From assembly GCA_002353225.1 (NCBI GenBank), contig DEJF01000047.1:1-64000 (forward strand): a stretch of 64,000 nucleotides of DNA. Reading direction: 5' to 3'. The position numbers and the translations under genes were made by a program. This DNA comes from Prevotella sp. UBA2755. Its GTDB lineage: Bacteria; Bacteroidota; Bacteroidia; Bacteroidales; Bacteroidaceae. A model generated the notes under the pieces. That model was not told the DNA's origin. It saw only the letters and a list, made by a program, of their open reading frames with translations, and made no database searches. Positions within the stretch are counted from its first letter, which is position 1. Every line of letters starts with the position of its first letter. Below are positions 17,947 to 27,624 of the stretch, one piece after another.

Positions 17947-19281
17947 CTATGTTAGTCCCTTTGTACGCCATTTCCCTGACCGCCAGCGGCGCATGAGGAT
18001 AATGCCGCGGATGTTCTCGTCGAGAGCGAAGGCTACCCACATACCTATCAGTCCGTAGCCAAGGGGAATACCGATGACATAACTGAGACCGACGGCAATC
18101 GTCCAGTTGAAGATGATGGCGATCATGAGCGGGTAGTAGGCATCGCCAGTAGCACGGAGCGTGCTGGTGGCAAAGATGTTCGAGGTACGTCCTATCTCCA
18201 AGAACCAGTCGATGACAAACACCCAGACTCCCATGGCGATGATCTCCTTGTTGTCGGTGAAGGCACCAATGATTTCCCGTCCGAAGATGGCAAGGATGGC
18301 GGAACCGCTGAGGGAGATGATCATCGACCAGCGGAAGAAGTAGTTGCCTAATAAGTAGGCTGCCTGATGATGGCGCTTCCCCACCAGGTGACCCACCAGA
18401 ATATCACCGCCCTGAGTAATACTGATACAGAAAAGATAGACAAACATAATGATGTTGGCGCAGTAGGTGCGAGTCGCCAGCGCCTCGTTGCTGATCTGGT
18501 TGATGAAATAAGTGACAACCACCTGCGACAGGTTATAACTGATGTTCTCACTCATGGCTGGAATGCCGATAAACAGCAGGTTGCGCAACTCCAGCCATGG
18601 TATCGGTCGGAAGTAGCGGAGTGGGAAGGAGGGGATATGTTTGCGGAAGTGAATGACTCCCAACAGCACGGTAGCCACGGCACGACTGGCTGCTGTGGCA
18701 ATGGCGGCACCCTCGACACCCATCTGGGGACAGCCCAGATGTCCGAAGATAAGGGCATAGTTGCCGATAATGTTAATCACATTGACGATACCTGTTACCA
18801 CCATCGGATAGGTCACCTTACCAGCACTACGAAGCGAGGCGGAGAATGTCAGCGACAGGGCTTGAAAGAACGACAAAGCACCCGTCAGACGGAGGTAGAT
18901 AAGGGCATCGCCCATCAGTTCGTCCCGCACTCCCATCAGATGAAGCAACTGTTCGGCAAAGACAAAGAGCATGGCACTCATCGTAAGTCCTAACAGCAGA
19001 TTGACAACTAACGCCATGCCTACTACCTGCACTAGACGCTTCTGGTAACCGGCACCGATATACTGGGCGCAGATGATGGCAGCACCCATGGAGAAGAATT
19101 GGTAGACCAAGAACACCAGCGACATCAACTGGTTGTCGAGACCCACTGCCGCCACACTGTTATCGCTATAGCGGCTGAGCATGATGGTATCAACGGCACC
19201 AAGCATCATGACGAGTGCCATCTCAATAAACACTGGAACAGTGAGTATCTTCAGTTGATGTTTCAAAGAATGATCTGCCAT
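17947..19281 (-). CDS. MATE-family multidrug/cation antiporter
   Basis: 444 residues, 12 hydrophobic segments arranged as two homologous halves of six, as in NorM/DinF-type MATE transporters. Typical phrases are 'VDTIMLSRYSDNSVAAVGL' near the N-terminus and 'GVEGAAIATAASRAVATVLL' mid-protein. It sits in the inner membrane and probably exports organic cations or drugs using Na+ or H+ gradients; substrates cannot be read from the sequence. It lies downstream of the tRNA-Glu gene and its terminator, on the same strand. Confidence 0.92.
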   Translation of the reverse strand: MADHSLKHQLKILTVPVFIEMALVMMLGAVDTIMLSRYSDNSVAAVGLDNQLMSLVFLVYQFFSMGAAIICAQYIGAGYQKRLVQVVGMALVVNLLLGLTMSAMLFVFAEQLLHLMGVRDELMGDALIYLRLTGALSFFQALSLTFSASLRSAGKVTYPMVVTGIVNVINIIGNYALIFGHLGCPQMGVEGAAIATAASRAVATVLLGVIHFRKHIPSFPLRYFRPIPWLELRNLLFIGIPAMSENISYNLSQVVVTYFINQISNEALATRTYCANIIMFVYLFCISITQGGDILVGHLVGKRHHQAAYLLGNYFFRWSMIISLSGSAILAIFGREIIGAFTDNKEIIAMGVWVFVIDWFLEIGRTSNIFATSTLRATGDAYYPLMIAIIFNWTIAVGLSYVIGIPLGYGLIGMWVAFALDENIRGIILMRRWRSGKWRTKGLT

Positions 19282-19321
19282 GTAAGTCTTGTATGCCTAT
19301 TAACGTAATTGATGTAGAAAC

Positions 19322-19348
19322 AAAAAAAGCCCCTCAAAAGGGGCTTCT
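19322..19348 (-). terminator. Terminator after tRNA-Glu
   Basis: On the minus strand an AAGCCCC-TTTTG-type stem (AAGCCCCT / AGGGGCTT, loop CAAA read on plus) is followed by a run of T. It sits immediately downstream of the tRNA-Glu gene. Confidence 0.85.
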
Positions 19349-19351
19349 TCG

Positions 19352-19423
19352 TAGTCGATAGGGGAATCGAACCCCTATGCCAAGATTGAGAATCTTGTAT
19401 CCTAACCATTAGATGAATCGACC
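19352..19423 (-). tRNA. tRNA-Glu (anticodon CTC)
   Basis: The minus strand folds as a cloverleaf: acceptor GGTCGAT / ATCGACT with discriminator A, anticodon arm CAAGA-TTCTCAA-TCTTG and T arm AGGGG-TTCGATT-CCCCT. The anticodon read from the 7-base loop is CTC, which decodes GAG. No CCA is encoded. Confidence 0.93.
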
Positions 19424-19535
19424 GAGTGGCGAATGCAATCAAGCATGCTTGGATTGCTGAGACACGAGGGAGATAGACCAGAGGTCAATCGACCAACATT
19501 TCAAAGATGCTCTCTTAGAGAAATCCCCTCGGCTG

Positions 19536-19622
19536 CGGAAGGAGGGGGATTCGAACCCCCGGTACGGGAACCCGTACGGCAGTTTAGCAAACTGCTGGTT
19601 TCAGCCACTCACCCATCCTTCC
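19536..19622 (-). tRNA. tRNA-Ser (anticodon GCT)
   Basis: An 87-base class II tRNA on the minus strand: acceptor GGAAGGA / TCCTTCC with discriminator G, anticodon loop TTGCTAA giving GCT (codons AGC/AGU), a long variable arm (GTACGGG-TT-CCCGTAC) and T arm GGGGG-TTCGAAT-CCCCC. Confidence 0.95.
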
Positions 19623-19673
19623 ATCAGGACCTCGGAGTCAGAAACCTTGGGGTTATCTCCTTGATTGCGGGTG

Positions 19674-19681
19674 CAAAGGTA
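19674..19681 (-). promoter_or_regulatory. -7 box for tRNA-Ser
   Basis: The minus strand reads TACCTTTG, 52 bases before the tRNA-Ser 5' end. tRNA-Glu follows in the same direction and is probably co-transcribed. Confidence 0.55.
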
Positions 19682-19754
19682 ATGCTTTTATTTCACTCCT
19701 GCAAATTTTTCAGAGACTTTTTTCTTTTCTTCTGTCTTTTTTGCTTAAAAGAGG

Positions 19755-19827
19755 AGCGGAATACGGGACTCGAACCCGCGACCCTCGGCTTGGGAAGCCA
19801 ATGCTCTACCAACTGAGCTAATTCCGC
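19755..19827 (-). tRNA. tRNA-Gly (anticodon CCC)
   Basis: Minus-strand cloverleaf with acceptor GCGGAAT / ATTCCGC, discriminator T, D arm GCTC-AGTTGGTA-GAGC, anticodon loop TTCCCAA (CCC) and T arm GCGGG-TTCGAGT-CCCGT. It decodes GGG. Confidence 0.93.
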
Positions 19828-19881
19828 CTACTGATATAAAAGCAAAAGAGTCAGATGACTCTGACTCTCCTTGCCCGAAAG

Positions 19882-19954
<73 letters not shown>

Positions 19955-20054
19955 AACCTCAAAGAACGCTTTTTTAGCGACTGCAATGACAATGCAAGTT
20001 AATGCAGAGAGCGTGCTCTTTGCTGAGACACAGCCTGTCTTCGCAAAACTTTTG

Positions 20055-20062
20055 CAAAGGTA
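20055..20062 (-). promoter_or_regulatory. -7 box for the tRNA-Thr/tRNA-Gly unit
   Basis: The minus strand reads TACCTTTG about 100 bases upstream of tRNA-Thr. tRNA-Thr and tRNA-Gly are 54 bases apart and probably share this transcript. Confidence 0.55.
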
Positions 20063-20093
20063 ATACAAAAATTCCGTTCGGCAAAATTTTTAC

Positions 20094-22922
20094 CTAACAA
20101 AGTTTCTCACGCAGGAATTTTCCTGTGATGCTCTTCTCGCAAACTGCCACTTCCTCGGGAGTACCGCAGGTGACAAGGTCGCCGCCACGGTCGCCACCTT
20201 CTGGTCCGAGGTCGATGACATGGTCGGCGCATTTGATGATCTCCATGTTATGCTCGATGATGAGGATGGTATGTCCTCGCTCAATCAGGGCATCGAAGGC
20301 GTGGAGCAGTCGCTGGATATCATGGAAATGCAAACCCGTCGTCGGCTCGTCAAATATAAATAAGGTGGGGTCTTGTCGCTCCTGTCCGATGAAGTAGGCG
20401 AGTTTCACACGCTGGTTCTCACCACCAGAGAGGGTAGAGGAGTTCTGTCCAAGTTTGATATAGCCCAGTCCCACATCCTCTAACGGTTTCAAACGGTTGA
20501 CGATGGTCTTGCACAGACTCTCTTTTCCTCTCCCAAAGAACTCGATAGCCTCCGTGATCGTCATGTTCAGTACCTCGTCGATATTCTTGCCCTCATAACG
20601 TACGTCGAGGATGTCGTGCTTAAACCGGTGTCCATGACAAGCCTCACACTCCAGAACGAGGTCTGCCATAAACTGCATCTCCACCGTGATGACACCAGCA
20701 CCCTTACACTCGTCACAGCGTCCGCCATCGGCATTGAAAGAGAAATACTGTGAGGTGAAACCGAGTTGTTTCGACAATGGCTGATCGGCAAAGAGGTCAC
20801 GGATAGCATCGTAAGCCTTGACATAAGTGGCGGGATTAGAGCGTGTCGACTTACCGATAGGGTTCTGGTCGACAAACTCGATATGCTTGACAGCCTCATG
20901 GTCGCCACCCAGTCCCATATACTCACCAGGCGCATCACACACATCACCATGCAGTCGTTTGAGGGCAGGATAAAGGATACCTTTGATCAGACTCGACTTA
21001 CCGCTGCCGCTGACACCCGTCACCACGGTCATCACATTGAGAGGGATCGAAACATTGATGCCTCGCAGGTTGTTCATACGTGCTCCCTTGATATCAATCT
21101 TCCTATTCCAAGGGCGACGGCTCTTGGGAACAGGTATCTCCTCTTCGTGCAACAGGTATTTGACGGTATGACTCTTGGGAAACTTCTTGAGTGATTGCTT
21201 GTTGATATCCTCGGCATTCCCCTCGAAGACAATCTCACCACCCAGTCTGCCAGCATCAGGTCCTACGTCAATAAGGTAATCGGCGGCACGCATCATCTCC
21301 TCGTCATGCTCTACGACCACTACCGTATTGCCCAGAGCCTGTAACTCTTTCAGCACTTTGATAAGCCGGTCGGTGTCACGACTATGTAGTCCGATGCTGG
21401 GCTCATCTAATATATATAAGGAACCCACGAGCGAGGAACCCAGTGAGGTCGTCAGGTTGATACGCTGACTCTCACCACCGCTGAGTGAGTTCGACATACG
21501 GTTAAGGGTGAGGTATCCCAGTCCTACATCCAACAGGAATTGCAGACGAGAGTTGATCTCCGTCAGCAACCGCTTACCGATCTGCTGCTCTTGTTCTGTG
21601 AGTTGCACGTCGTCAAACCACTGTTTCAGTCGTACGACAGGCATCTGTACGAGGTCGGAGATGCTTCGTCCTCCAATCTTCACATAGTCAGCCTCTGGTT
21701 TCAAACGAGTACCGTGACATTTCGGACAAGTGGTCTTACCACGATAGCGGCTCAGCATCACCCGATACTGAATCTTGTATTGGCTCTCCTTCACCATCTG
21801 GAAGAAAGCATCGATGCTCACTTGGTCGTGGATGTCCTTATGACGCTCAGAGGGCAGTCCATGCCATAGCATGTCTTTCTGTTGCTGCGTCAGGTTATAG
21901 TAAGGTTCGAAGATCGGGAAATCATCCTTGGCGGCTCGACGGCAGAACTCGTCCTTCCACATCTTCATCTTCTCTCCATGCCAGCAAACCACACATCCGT
22001 CGTAGACCGATAGGGTCGTGTTGGGAATCACTAAATGCTCGTCGATGCCGATGATCTTACCAAAGCCCTGACACTCAGGACAGGCTCCGACGGGGGAATT
22101 GAAGGAGAAAAGATTGTCGGATGGCTCCTCGAACTTCATACCATCCGCTTCGAAACGCATGGAGAAATCATAACTGAGCATCGAGGGCAGGAACATCAGA
22201 CGGCACTCACCATTACCCTCATAGAAAGCGGTCTCGGCAGAGTCGACCAGTCGGGAGATCGCATCTTTGGCATCATCTACCGTCAGACGGTCGATGACGA
22301 GGTAGAGAGCCTCCCCCGACCCCTCCAGTAGGAGTGGAGATTGGGATTCTAAGAAATCATCAATCCTTTGGAAGTCGCTGTTGACAAAGATACGGGCATA
22401 GCCGTTGAGCACATACATTTTGAGTTGCTGCTCCAGGGTACGTCCTTCGGGGATGACCACTGGTGCCATCACCACGAACTTCGTTCCTTTGGTATATTGC
22501 ATGGCACATTGGATGATGTCCTCCGTCGAGTGCTTCTTTACCTCCTGTCCGCTGATGGGAGAGTAGGTATGACCGATCCGTGCATAGAGCAACCGCAGAT
22601 ACTCATAGATCTCTGTCGTTGTACCAACGGTGGAGCGAGGGTTACGGGAGATGACTCGCTGCTCGATGGCGATAGCGGGAGGGATGCCCTTGATGAAGTC
22701 ACACTCTGGTTTGTTCATACGTCCTAAGAACTGACGGGCATAACTCGACAGACTCTCTACATAACGGCGTTGCCCCTCGGCGTATAGTGTGTCGAAGGCG
22801 AGTGACGACTTACCACTGCCACTCACACCAGCCACCACCACCAGTTTGTTGCGTGGAATCTTCACGTCCACGTTCTTCAGGTTGTTAACCCTTGCTCCCT
22901 TTATCTCAATACAATCGCTCAT
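20094..22922 (-). CDS. uvrA: Excinuclease ABC subunit A
   Basis: 942 residues, the full UvrA length. UvrA is the damage-sensing ATPase of nucleotide excision repair and acts with UvrB and UvrC. Two ABC ATPase halves are visible, each with a Walker A 'GVSGSGKSSL' (about 30 and 640) and a signature 'LSGGE' motif ('NSLSGGESQRINL', 'STLSGGENQRVKL'). Zinc-finger cysteine pairs occur at 'CPKCHGTRL' and 'CDECKGAG'/'CEACHG'. It is transcribed alone; the tRNA cluster lies downstream. Confidence 0.97.
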   Translation of the reverse strand: MSDCIEIKGARVNNLKNVDVKIPRNKLVVVAGVSGSGKSSLAFDTLYAEGQRRYVESLSSYARQFLGRMNKPECDFIKGIPPAIAIEQRVISRNPRSTVGTTTEIYEYLRLLYARIGHTYSPISGQEVKKHSTEDIIQCAMQYTKGTKFVVMAPVVIPEGRTLEQQLKMYVLNGYARIFVNSDFQRIDDFLESQSPLLLEGSGEALYLVIDRLTVDDAKDAISRLVDSAETAFYEGNGECRLMFLPSMLSYDFSMRFEADGMKFEEPSDNLFSFNSPVGACPECQGFGKIIGIDEHLVIPNTTLSVYDGCVVCWHGEKMKMWKDEFCRRAAKDDFPIFEPYYNLTQQQKDMLWHGLPSERHKDIHDQVSIDAFFQMVKESQYKIQYRVMLSRYRGKTTCPKCHGTRLKPEADYVKIGGRSISDLVQMPVVRLKQWFDDVQLTEQEQQIGKRLLTEINSRLQFLLDVGLGYLTLNRMSNSLSGGESQRINLTTSLGSSLVGSLYILDEPSIGLHSRDTDRLIKVLKELQALGNTVVVVEHDEEMMRAADYLIDVGPDAGRLGGEIVFEGNAEDINKQSLKKFPKSHTVKYLLHEEEIPVPKSRRPWNRKIDIKGARMNNLRGINVSIPLNVMTVVTGVSGSGKSSLIKGILYPALKRLHGDVCDAPGEYMGLGGDHEAVKHIEFVDQNPIGKSTRSNPATYVKAYDAIRDLFADQPLSKQLGFTSQYFSFNADGGRCDECKGAGVITVEMQFMADLVLECEACHGHRFKHDILDVRYEGKNIDEVLNMTITEAIEFFGRGKESLCKTIVNRLKPLEDVGLGYIKLGQNSSTLSGGENQRVKLAYFIGQERQDPTLFIFDEPTTGLHFHDIQRLLHAFDALIERGHTILIIEHNMEIIKCADHVIDLGPEGGDRGGDLVTCGTPEEVAVCEKSITGKFLREKLC

Positions 22923-22974
22923 GATTTTCCTATATAATCCGCAAAGTTCGGGAATTTTTCTGAGATATGCAAGA

Positions 22975-23010
22975 AAAAAGTGAGTTACCTTTTCTGGTAA
23001 CCCACTTTTA
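22975..23010 (-). terminator. Terminator of uxaB
   Basis: On the minus strand AAAGTGGGTTACC pairs with GGTAACTCACTTT around a short loop (one mismatch), followed by TTTTCTTG. It sits 18 bases after the uxaB stop and upstream of uvrA. Confidence 0.75.
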
Positions 23011-23027
23011 TATATAATAATGTGTAA

Positions 23028-24467
23028 TTACAGGATTGTCTTCACAGCCTCCAGCATACCCTTCTCCTGGATGAGGTCGAGGAACTGCTTCACCATTGTG
23101 TTCAGACCCTGAATCTTGTTGAGGTCCTCTGCCCAGATGAACTCTGCACCCAGTACACCGTCGGTAACCTTCTGAGTATCACCAGTTGCCCACAGTTCCT
23201 TCAACAAATCCATAATCTTCTGATCGTCGTTAGGAACAATCTCTGCACCGTCAGCACGCTTGCCACCCTTGTAGTAGGTGATGATAGCGGCAAGACCGAA
23301 TACCAAGCCCTTAGGCAGCTCGCCCTTGCGCTCCAGATAGGTCTTCACTCCGGGGAGGTCGCGAGCCTGGAACTTCGGGAAACTGTTGAGCATGATGCTC
23401 GTCACCTGATGGTCTACAAATGGGTTGTCGAAACGCTCCAATACGTCGGTAGCGAACTTCTCCAACTCGTCCATAGGAAGGTCGAGGGTCTGCATCAACT
23501 CGTCAAACTGTACTTTGTGGATGTACTTAGAGATCACCTCATGGTTGCAAGCGTCACGAACGATATTCACACCACTCAGATAAGCAACAGGAGAGAGCAC
23601 GGTGTGCGGACCATTCAGCAGAGTCACCTTACGCTTGTGGTATGGCTCCTCTGAAGGAACGAACAATACATGCAGTCCGGCTTTGTCTGCGGGGAACTCC
23701 TTAGCCACATCTTTCGGAGCCTCGATAACCCACAGGTGGAAGTTCTCAGCCTGTACGACGAGGTTGTCACGATAGCCGACCTTCTCCTGAATCTCAGCAA
23801 TCTCCTTGCGTGGGAAACCAGGAACGATACGGTCTACCAATGTGGCATAGACACCACAGCACTCATCGAACCACTTCTTGAAGTCTGCGGGCAACTGCCA
23901 CAACTCGATGTATTTATTGATGCAATCCTTCAGTACGTGACCGTTGAGGAAGATCAACTCACATGGGAAGATGATGAGTCCCTTTGTGGGGTCACCATTG
24001 AAAGTCTGATAACGACGATACAGCAACTGTACCAGTTTACCAGGATAAGAAGAAGCGGGTTTGTCGTCCAACTTACAAGCAGGATCGAAAGCGATACCAG
24101 CCTCTGTGGTGTTAGAGATCACGAAACGAATCTCTGGCTGGTCAGCAAGAGCCATGAAAGCATCATTCTGAGAATAAGGATTCAATGCACGGCTAATCAC
24201 GTCGATACGCTCCAGCGTATTAACGGGCTGACCATTCTCACGACCTTGCAGGTTCACGTGATACAGGCAGTCCTGACCGTTCAGCCACTCAGCCATACCC
24301 TTGTCGATAGGTTGTACTACAACAACAGAACCATTGAAATTGGTCTTCTGGTCCATATTCCAGATAATCCAATCAACAAAAGCACGGAGGAAATTACCCT
24401 CACCAAACTGAATCACCTTTTCAGGCATAACGCTCTTAGGCGCAAAATGTTTGTTTAACGGTTTCAT
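23028..24467 (-). CDS. uxaB: Tagaturonate reductase (altronate oxidoreductase)
   Basis: 479 residues of the mannitol-dehydrogenase/long-chain polyol family. The N-terminal nucleotide-binding start 'VIQFGEGNFLRAFVDWI' and phrases 'VISNTTEAGIAFDP', 'FPCELI-NG' and 'FHLWVIE' match UxaB, which reduces D-tagaturonate to D-altronate with NADH in galacturonate (pectin) catabolism. The partners uxaA, uxaC and kdgK are not in this window. It has its own promoter (24507-24514) and terminator. Confidence 0.9.
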   Translation of the reverse strand: MKPLNKHFAPKSVMPEKVIQFGEGNFLRAFVDWIIWNMDQKTNFNGSVVVVQPIDKGMAEWLNGQDCLYHVNLQGRENGQPVNTLERIDVISRALNPYSQNDAFMALADQPEIRFVISNTTEAGIAFDPACKLDDKPASSYPGKLVQLLYRRYQTFNGDPTKGLIIFPCELIFLNGHVLKDCINKYIELWQLPADFKKWFDECCGVYATLVDRIVPGFPRKEIAEIQEKVGYRDNLVVQAENFHLWVIEAPKDVAKEFPADKAGLHVLFVPSEEPYHKRKVTLLNGPHTVLSPVAYLSGVNIVRDACNHEVISKYIHKVQFDELMQTLDLPMDELEKFATDVLERFDNPFVDHQVTSIMLNSFPKFQARDLPGVKTYLERKGELPKGLVFGLAAIITYYKGGKRADGAEIVPNDDQKIMDLLKELWATGDTQKVTDGVLGAEFIWAEDLNKIQGLNTMVKQFLDLIQEKGMLEAVKTIL

Positions 24468-24506
24468 AATATTAATAATGTTTTAATTGATTTGTTTTAT
24501 GTCGTG

Positions 24507-24514
24507 CAAAGATA
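24507..24514 (-). promoter_or_regulatory. -7 box for uxaB
   Basis: The minus strand reads TATCTTTG (TAnnTTTG), 39 bases before the uxaB start. It is divergent from the ppdK promoter. Confidence 0.6.
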
Positions 24515-24576
24515 GTGACTTTTTTCTTTATTACCAAATATTGGCAAGAAAATTTGCAAACATCAGAATTTTGTAT

Positions 24577-24584
24577 TATCTTTG
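24577..24584 (+). promoter_or_regulatory. -7 box for ppdK
   Basis: TATCTTTG fits TAnnTTTG; a TTTG at 24553-24556 is spaced 20 bases upstream as a -33 element. The resulting leader is about 50 bases long. Confidence 0.65.
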
Positions 24585-24639
24585 CAGGACTATTGAGATA
24601 TCATTTAATGTTAACATATAATAATACATTGCTAATCTT

Positions 24640-27360
24640 ATGAGCCAAAAAAGAGTTTATACCTTTGGTAACGGAAAAGCTGAAGGTAACGCAAAGATGC
24701 GTGAGGAACTGGGTGGTAAGGGTGCTAACCTTGCTGAGATGAACCTGATTGGTGTTCCCGTTCCTCCAGGTTTTACAATCACAACAGACTGCTGTAACGA
24801 GTACTATCAGGTTGGTCAGGAGAAAATTATGGAACTCCTGAACGATGACGTGATGGCTGCCGTTAAGCATATCGAGGGTCTGATGAATTCTAAGTTCGGT
24901 GACAAGGAGAATCCTCTGCTTGTTTCTGTACGTTCTGGTGCTCGTGCTTCTATGCCAGGTATGATGGACACCATTCTGAACCTTGGTCTGAATGACGAGG
25001 TGGCAGAGGGAATGGTGAAGAAGACCAACAATCCTCACTTCGTATATGACTCTTATCGTCGTTTCGTTCAGATGTACGGTGATGTCGTATTGGAGATGAA
25101 GCCCGTGAACAAAGAGGATATTGATCCATTCGAGGAGATTATCGAGAAGGTGAAGGCTGAGCGTGGCGTGAAGCTGGATAAGGACCTGAGCGTTGACGAG
25201 TTGAAGAAACTCGTTCAGTTGTTCAAGGCTGCCATCAAGGAGCGCACCGGTAAGAGTTTCCCCGACGATCCTATCGAGCAACTCTGGGGTGCTATCTGCG
25301 CTGTGTTCCGTTCTTGGATGAACGAGCGTGCTATCCTCTATCGTAAGATGGAGGGAATCCCCGACGAGTGGGGTACTGCCGTATCTGTAATGGCAATGGT
25401 ATTCGGTAACATGGGTGACACCTCTGCTACAGGTGTTTGCTTCAGCCGTGACGCTGCCAACGGTGAGAACGTGTTCAACGGTGAGTATCTTGTAAATGCT
25501 CAAGGTGAGGACGTTGTTGCCGGTATCCGCACACCACAGCAGATTACAAAACTCGGTTCTCAGCGTTGGGCTGAGCGTGCTGGTATCTCTGAGGCTGAGC
25601 GTGTAACTAAGTATCCTTCTATGGAGGAGGCTATGCCAGAGATCTATGCTCAGTTGAACGGTATTCAGGAGAAACTGGAAGAGCACTATCGTGACATGCA
25701 GGATATGGAGTTCACCGTACAGGAGGGCAAACTGTGGTTCCTCCAGACACGTAACGGTAAGCGTACAGGTGCCGCTATGGTGAAGATCGCTATCGACCTG
25801 CTCCACGAGGGTAAGATTGACGAGAAGACTGCTATCCTGCGTTGTGAGCCTCAGAAGCTCGATGAACTGTTGCACCCCATCTTCGATAAGAAGGCACTGA
25901 CTTCTGCCAAGGTGATTGCACAGGGTCTGCCTGCTTCTCCTGGTGCTGCGTGTGGTCAGATCGTGTTCCACGCTGACGATGCTCAGGAGTGGCACAAGGA
26001 CGGTCACAAGGTGGTTCTCGTTCGTATCGAGACTTCTCCAGAGGACCTCGCTGGTATGTCTGCCGCTGAGGGTATCCTGACCGCACGTGGTGGTATGACC
26101 TCTCACGCTGCCGTTGTGGCTCGTGGTATGGGTAAGTGCTGCGTATCAGGTGTCGGCTCACTGAATGTAAGTTATAAGGACAAGACCGTAGAGATTGACG
26201 GTATTAAGTATAAGGAGGGTGACTATATCTCTCTGAATGGTACAACTGGTCAGGTTTATGCTGGCGAGGTTCCCACTAAGGCTGCAGAGTTGAGTGGTGA
26301 CTTCAAGGAGTTGATGGACCTCTGCGACAAGTACACCAAGTTGCAGGTTCGTACCAATGCTGATACTCCACACGACGCACAGGTTGCCCGCAACTTCGGT
26401 GCCAAGGGTATTGGTCTGACACGTACAGAGCACATGTTCTTCGAGGACAAGAAGATCATCGCTATGCGTGAGATGATCCTGTCTAAGGACGCTGCTGGTC
26501 GTGAGAAGGCTCTCGCTAAGTTGCTGCCTTACCAGAAGGCTGACTTCAAGGGCATCTTGGAGGCTATGGACGGTCTGCCCGTGAATATCCGTCTGTTGGA
26601 TCCCCCTCTCCACGAGTTCGTTCCCCACGATATTGCTGGTCAGGAGACGATGGCAAAGGAGATGGGTGTAAGCGTAGAGGATATCAAGCGTCGTGTTGAC
26701 TCTCTCGCAGAGAACAACCCAATGCTGGGTCACCGTGGTTGCCGTCTGGGTATCACCTTCCCTGAGATCACCGCTATGCAGACTCGTGCCATCCTCGGTG
26801 CTGCCTGCGAGTTGAAGAAGGAGGGTAAGAACCCAATGCCAGAGATCATGGTTCCGCTGATTGGTACGCTCTATGAGTTGAAGCAGCAGAAAGAGGTTAT
26901 CCAGGCTGCCGCTAAGGAGGTATTCGCTGAGTATGGTATGGAGGTAGAGTTTGAGATTGGTACGATGATTGAGATTCCTCGTGCTGCTCTGACTGCAGAC
27001 CGCATTGCTACTGAGGCTCAGTATTTCTCCTTCGGTACCAACGACCTGACACAGATGACCTTCGGTTACAGCCGTGACGATATCGCTTCGTTCCTGCCTG
27101 TATACCTTGATAAGAAGATCCTGAAGGTTGATCCATTCCAGGTTCTCGACCAGAAGGGTGTTGGTAAACTGATCAAGTATGCAGTGAAGGCTGGTCGTGA
27201 GGTTCGTCCAGAACTCCGTTGCGGTATCTGTGGTGAGCATGGTGGTGAGCCAAGCAGTGTGAAGTTCTGTGCTAAGATCGGCATGAACTATGCATCTTGC
27301 TCTCCATTCCGTGTGCCCATCGCACGCCTCGCCGCCGCGCAGGCAGCCGTTGAGGAGTAA
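24640..27360 (+). CDS. ppdK: Pyruvate, phosphate dikinase
   Basis: 906 residues, normal for PPDK, which interconverts pyruvate + ATP + Pi and PEP + AMP + PPi in the cytoplasm. The N-terminal ATP-grasp domain ('GGKGANLAEM', 'VSVRSGARASMPGMMDT'), the central phosphohistidine domain ('GGMTSHAAVVARGMGKCC', catalytic His in TSHAA) and the C-terminal PEP/pyruvate barrel ('LGHRGCRLG', 'FGTNDLTQMTFG', 'CGICGEHGG') are all intact. Codon choice is strongly biased, with repeated GGT, CGT and AAG, as in highly expressed genes. Long antisense open frames are a result of that bias. Confidence 0.97.
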   Translation: MSQKRVYTFGNGKAEGNAKMREELGGKGANLAEMNLIGVPVPPGFTITTDCCNEYYQVGQEKIMELLNDDVMAAVKHIEGLMNSKFGDKENPLLVSVRSGARASMPGMMDTILNLGLNDEVAEGMVKKTNNPHFVYDSYRRFVQMYGDVVLEMKPVNKEDIDPFEEIIEKVKAERGVKLDKDLSVDELKKLVQLFKAAIKERTGKSFPDDPIEQLWGAICAVFRSWMNERAILYRKMEGIPDEWGTAVSVMAMVFGNMGDTSATGVCFSRDAANGENVFNGEYLVNAQGEDVVAGIRTPQQITKLGSQRWAERAGISEAERVTKYPSMEEAMPEIYAQLNGIQEKLEEHYRDMQDMEFTVQEGKLWFLQTRNGKRTGAAMVKIAIDLLHEGKIDEKTAILRCEPQKLDELLHPIFDKKALTSAKVIAQGLPASPGAACGQIVFHADDAQEWHKDGHKVVLVRIETSPEDLAGMSAAEGILTARGGMTSHAAVVARGMGKCCVSGVGSLNVSYKDKTVEIDGIKYKEGDYISLNGTTGQVYAGEVPTKAAELSGDFKELMDLCDKYTKLQVRTNADTPHDAQVARNFGAKGIGLTRTEHMFFEDKKIIAMREMILSKDAAGREKALAKLLPYQKADFKGILEAMDGLPVNIRLLDPPLHEFVPHDIAGQETMAKEMGVSVEDIKRRVDSLAENNPMLGHRGCRLGITFPEITAMQTRAILGAACELKKEGKNPMPEIMVPLIGTLYELKQQKEVIQAAAKEVFAEYGMEVEFEIGTMIEIPRAALTADRIATEAQYFSFGTNDLTQMTFGYSRDDIASFLPVYLDKKILKVDPFQVLDQKGVGKLIKYAVKAGREVRPELRCGICGEHGGEPSSVKFCAKIGMNYASCSPFRVPIARLAAAQAAVEE

Positions 27361-27378
27361 GTATATATATTCAAAATA

Positions 27379-27424
27379 AAAGATGAGCGTAACTCTAACT
27401 TGAGGTTGCGCTCATCTTTTTTTA
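27379..27424 (+). terminator. Terminator of ppdK
   Basis: AAGATGAGCG pairs with CGCTCATCTT around a 20-base loop and is followed by TTTTTTTATTT. It lies about 20 bases after the ppdK stop. Confidence 0.85.
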
Positions 27425-27589
27425 TTTCGACTGATGCCTGTGGAGAGCAGAGCCATGAGTTGTTTCACGATATAGGCAGTGCGGTCCGTATGCGAGTCTG
27501 TGGCTTCACGCTGGGCGTGGACCTCAAAAATGTGCAAAAAGTGAAAATTGTGACGTAATTTGTGAAAGCAAAGTATCAGAAAAATTTCG

Positions 27590-27597
27590 TACCTTTG
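27590..27597 (+). promoter_or_regulatory. -7 box for the flavodoxin gene
   Basis: TACCTTTG (TAnnTTTG), 28 bases upstream of the ATG at 27625. It places the transcription start downstream of an in-frame GTG/ATG-like extension at 27562. Confidence 0.65.
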
Positions 27598-27624
27598 CAC
27601 CGTAAACTTAAAAACAATAAGATA

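Noticed and set aside
24601..27240. Long minus-strand open frames (501 and 360 codons) opposite ppdK
   Set aside because: They are the shadow of a highly biased gene: PPDK is intact on the plus strand, and these frames show Leu/His/Thr-rich sequences without a known fold or start signal.
27425..27560. Small minus-strand remnant ('EVHAQREATDSHTDR' and 'YIVKQLMALLST')
   Set aside because: Looks like it could once have been coding, but there is no start, no family match and a promoter for the next gene close by; I could not support it as a gene.
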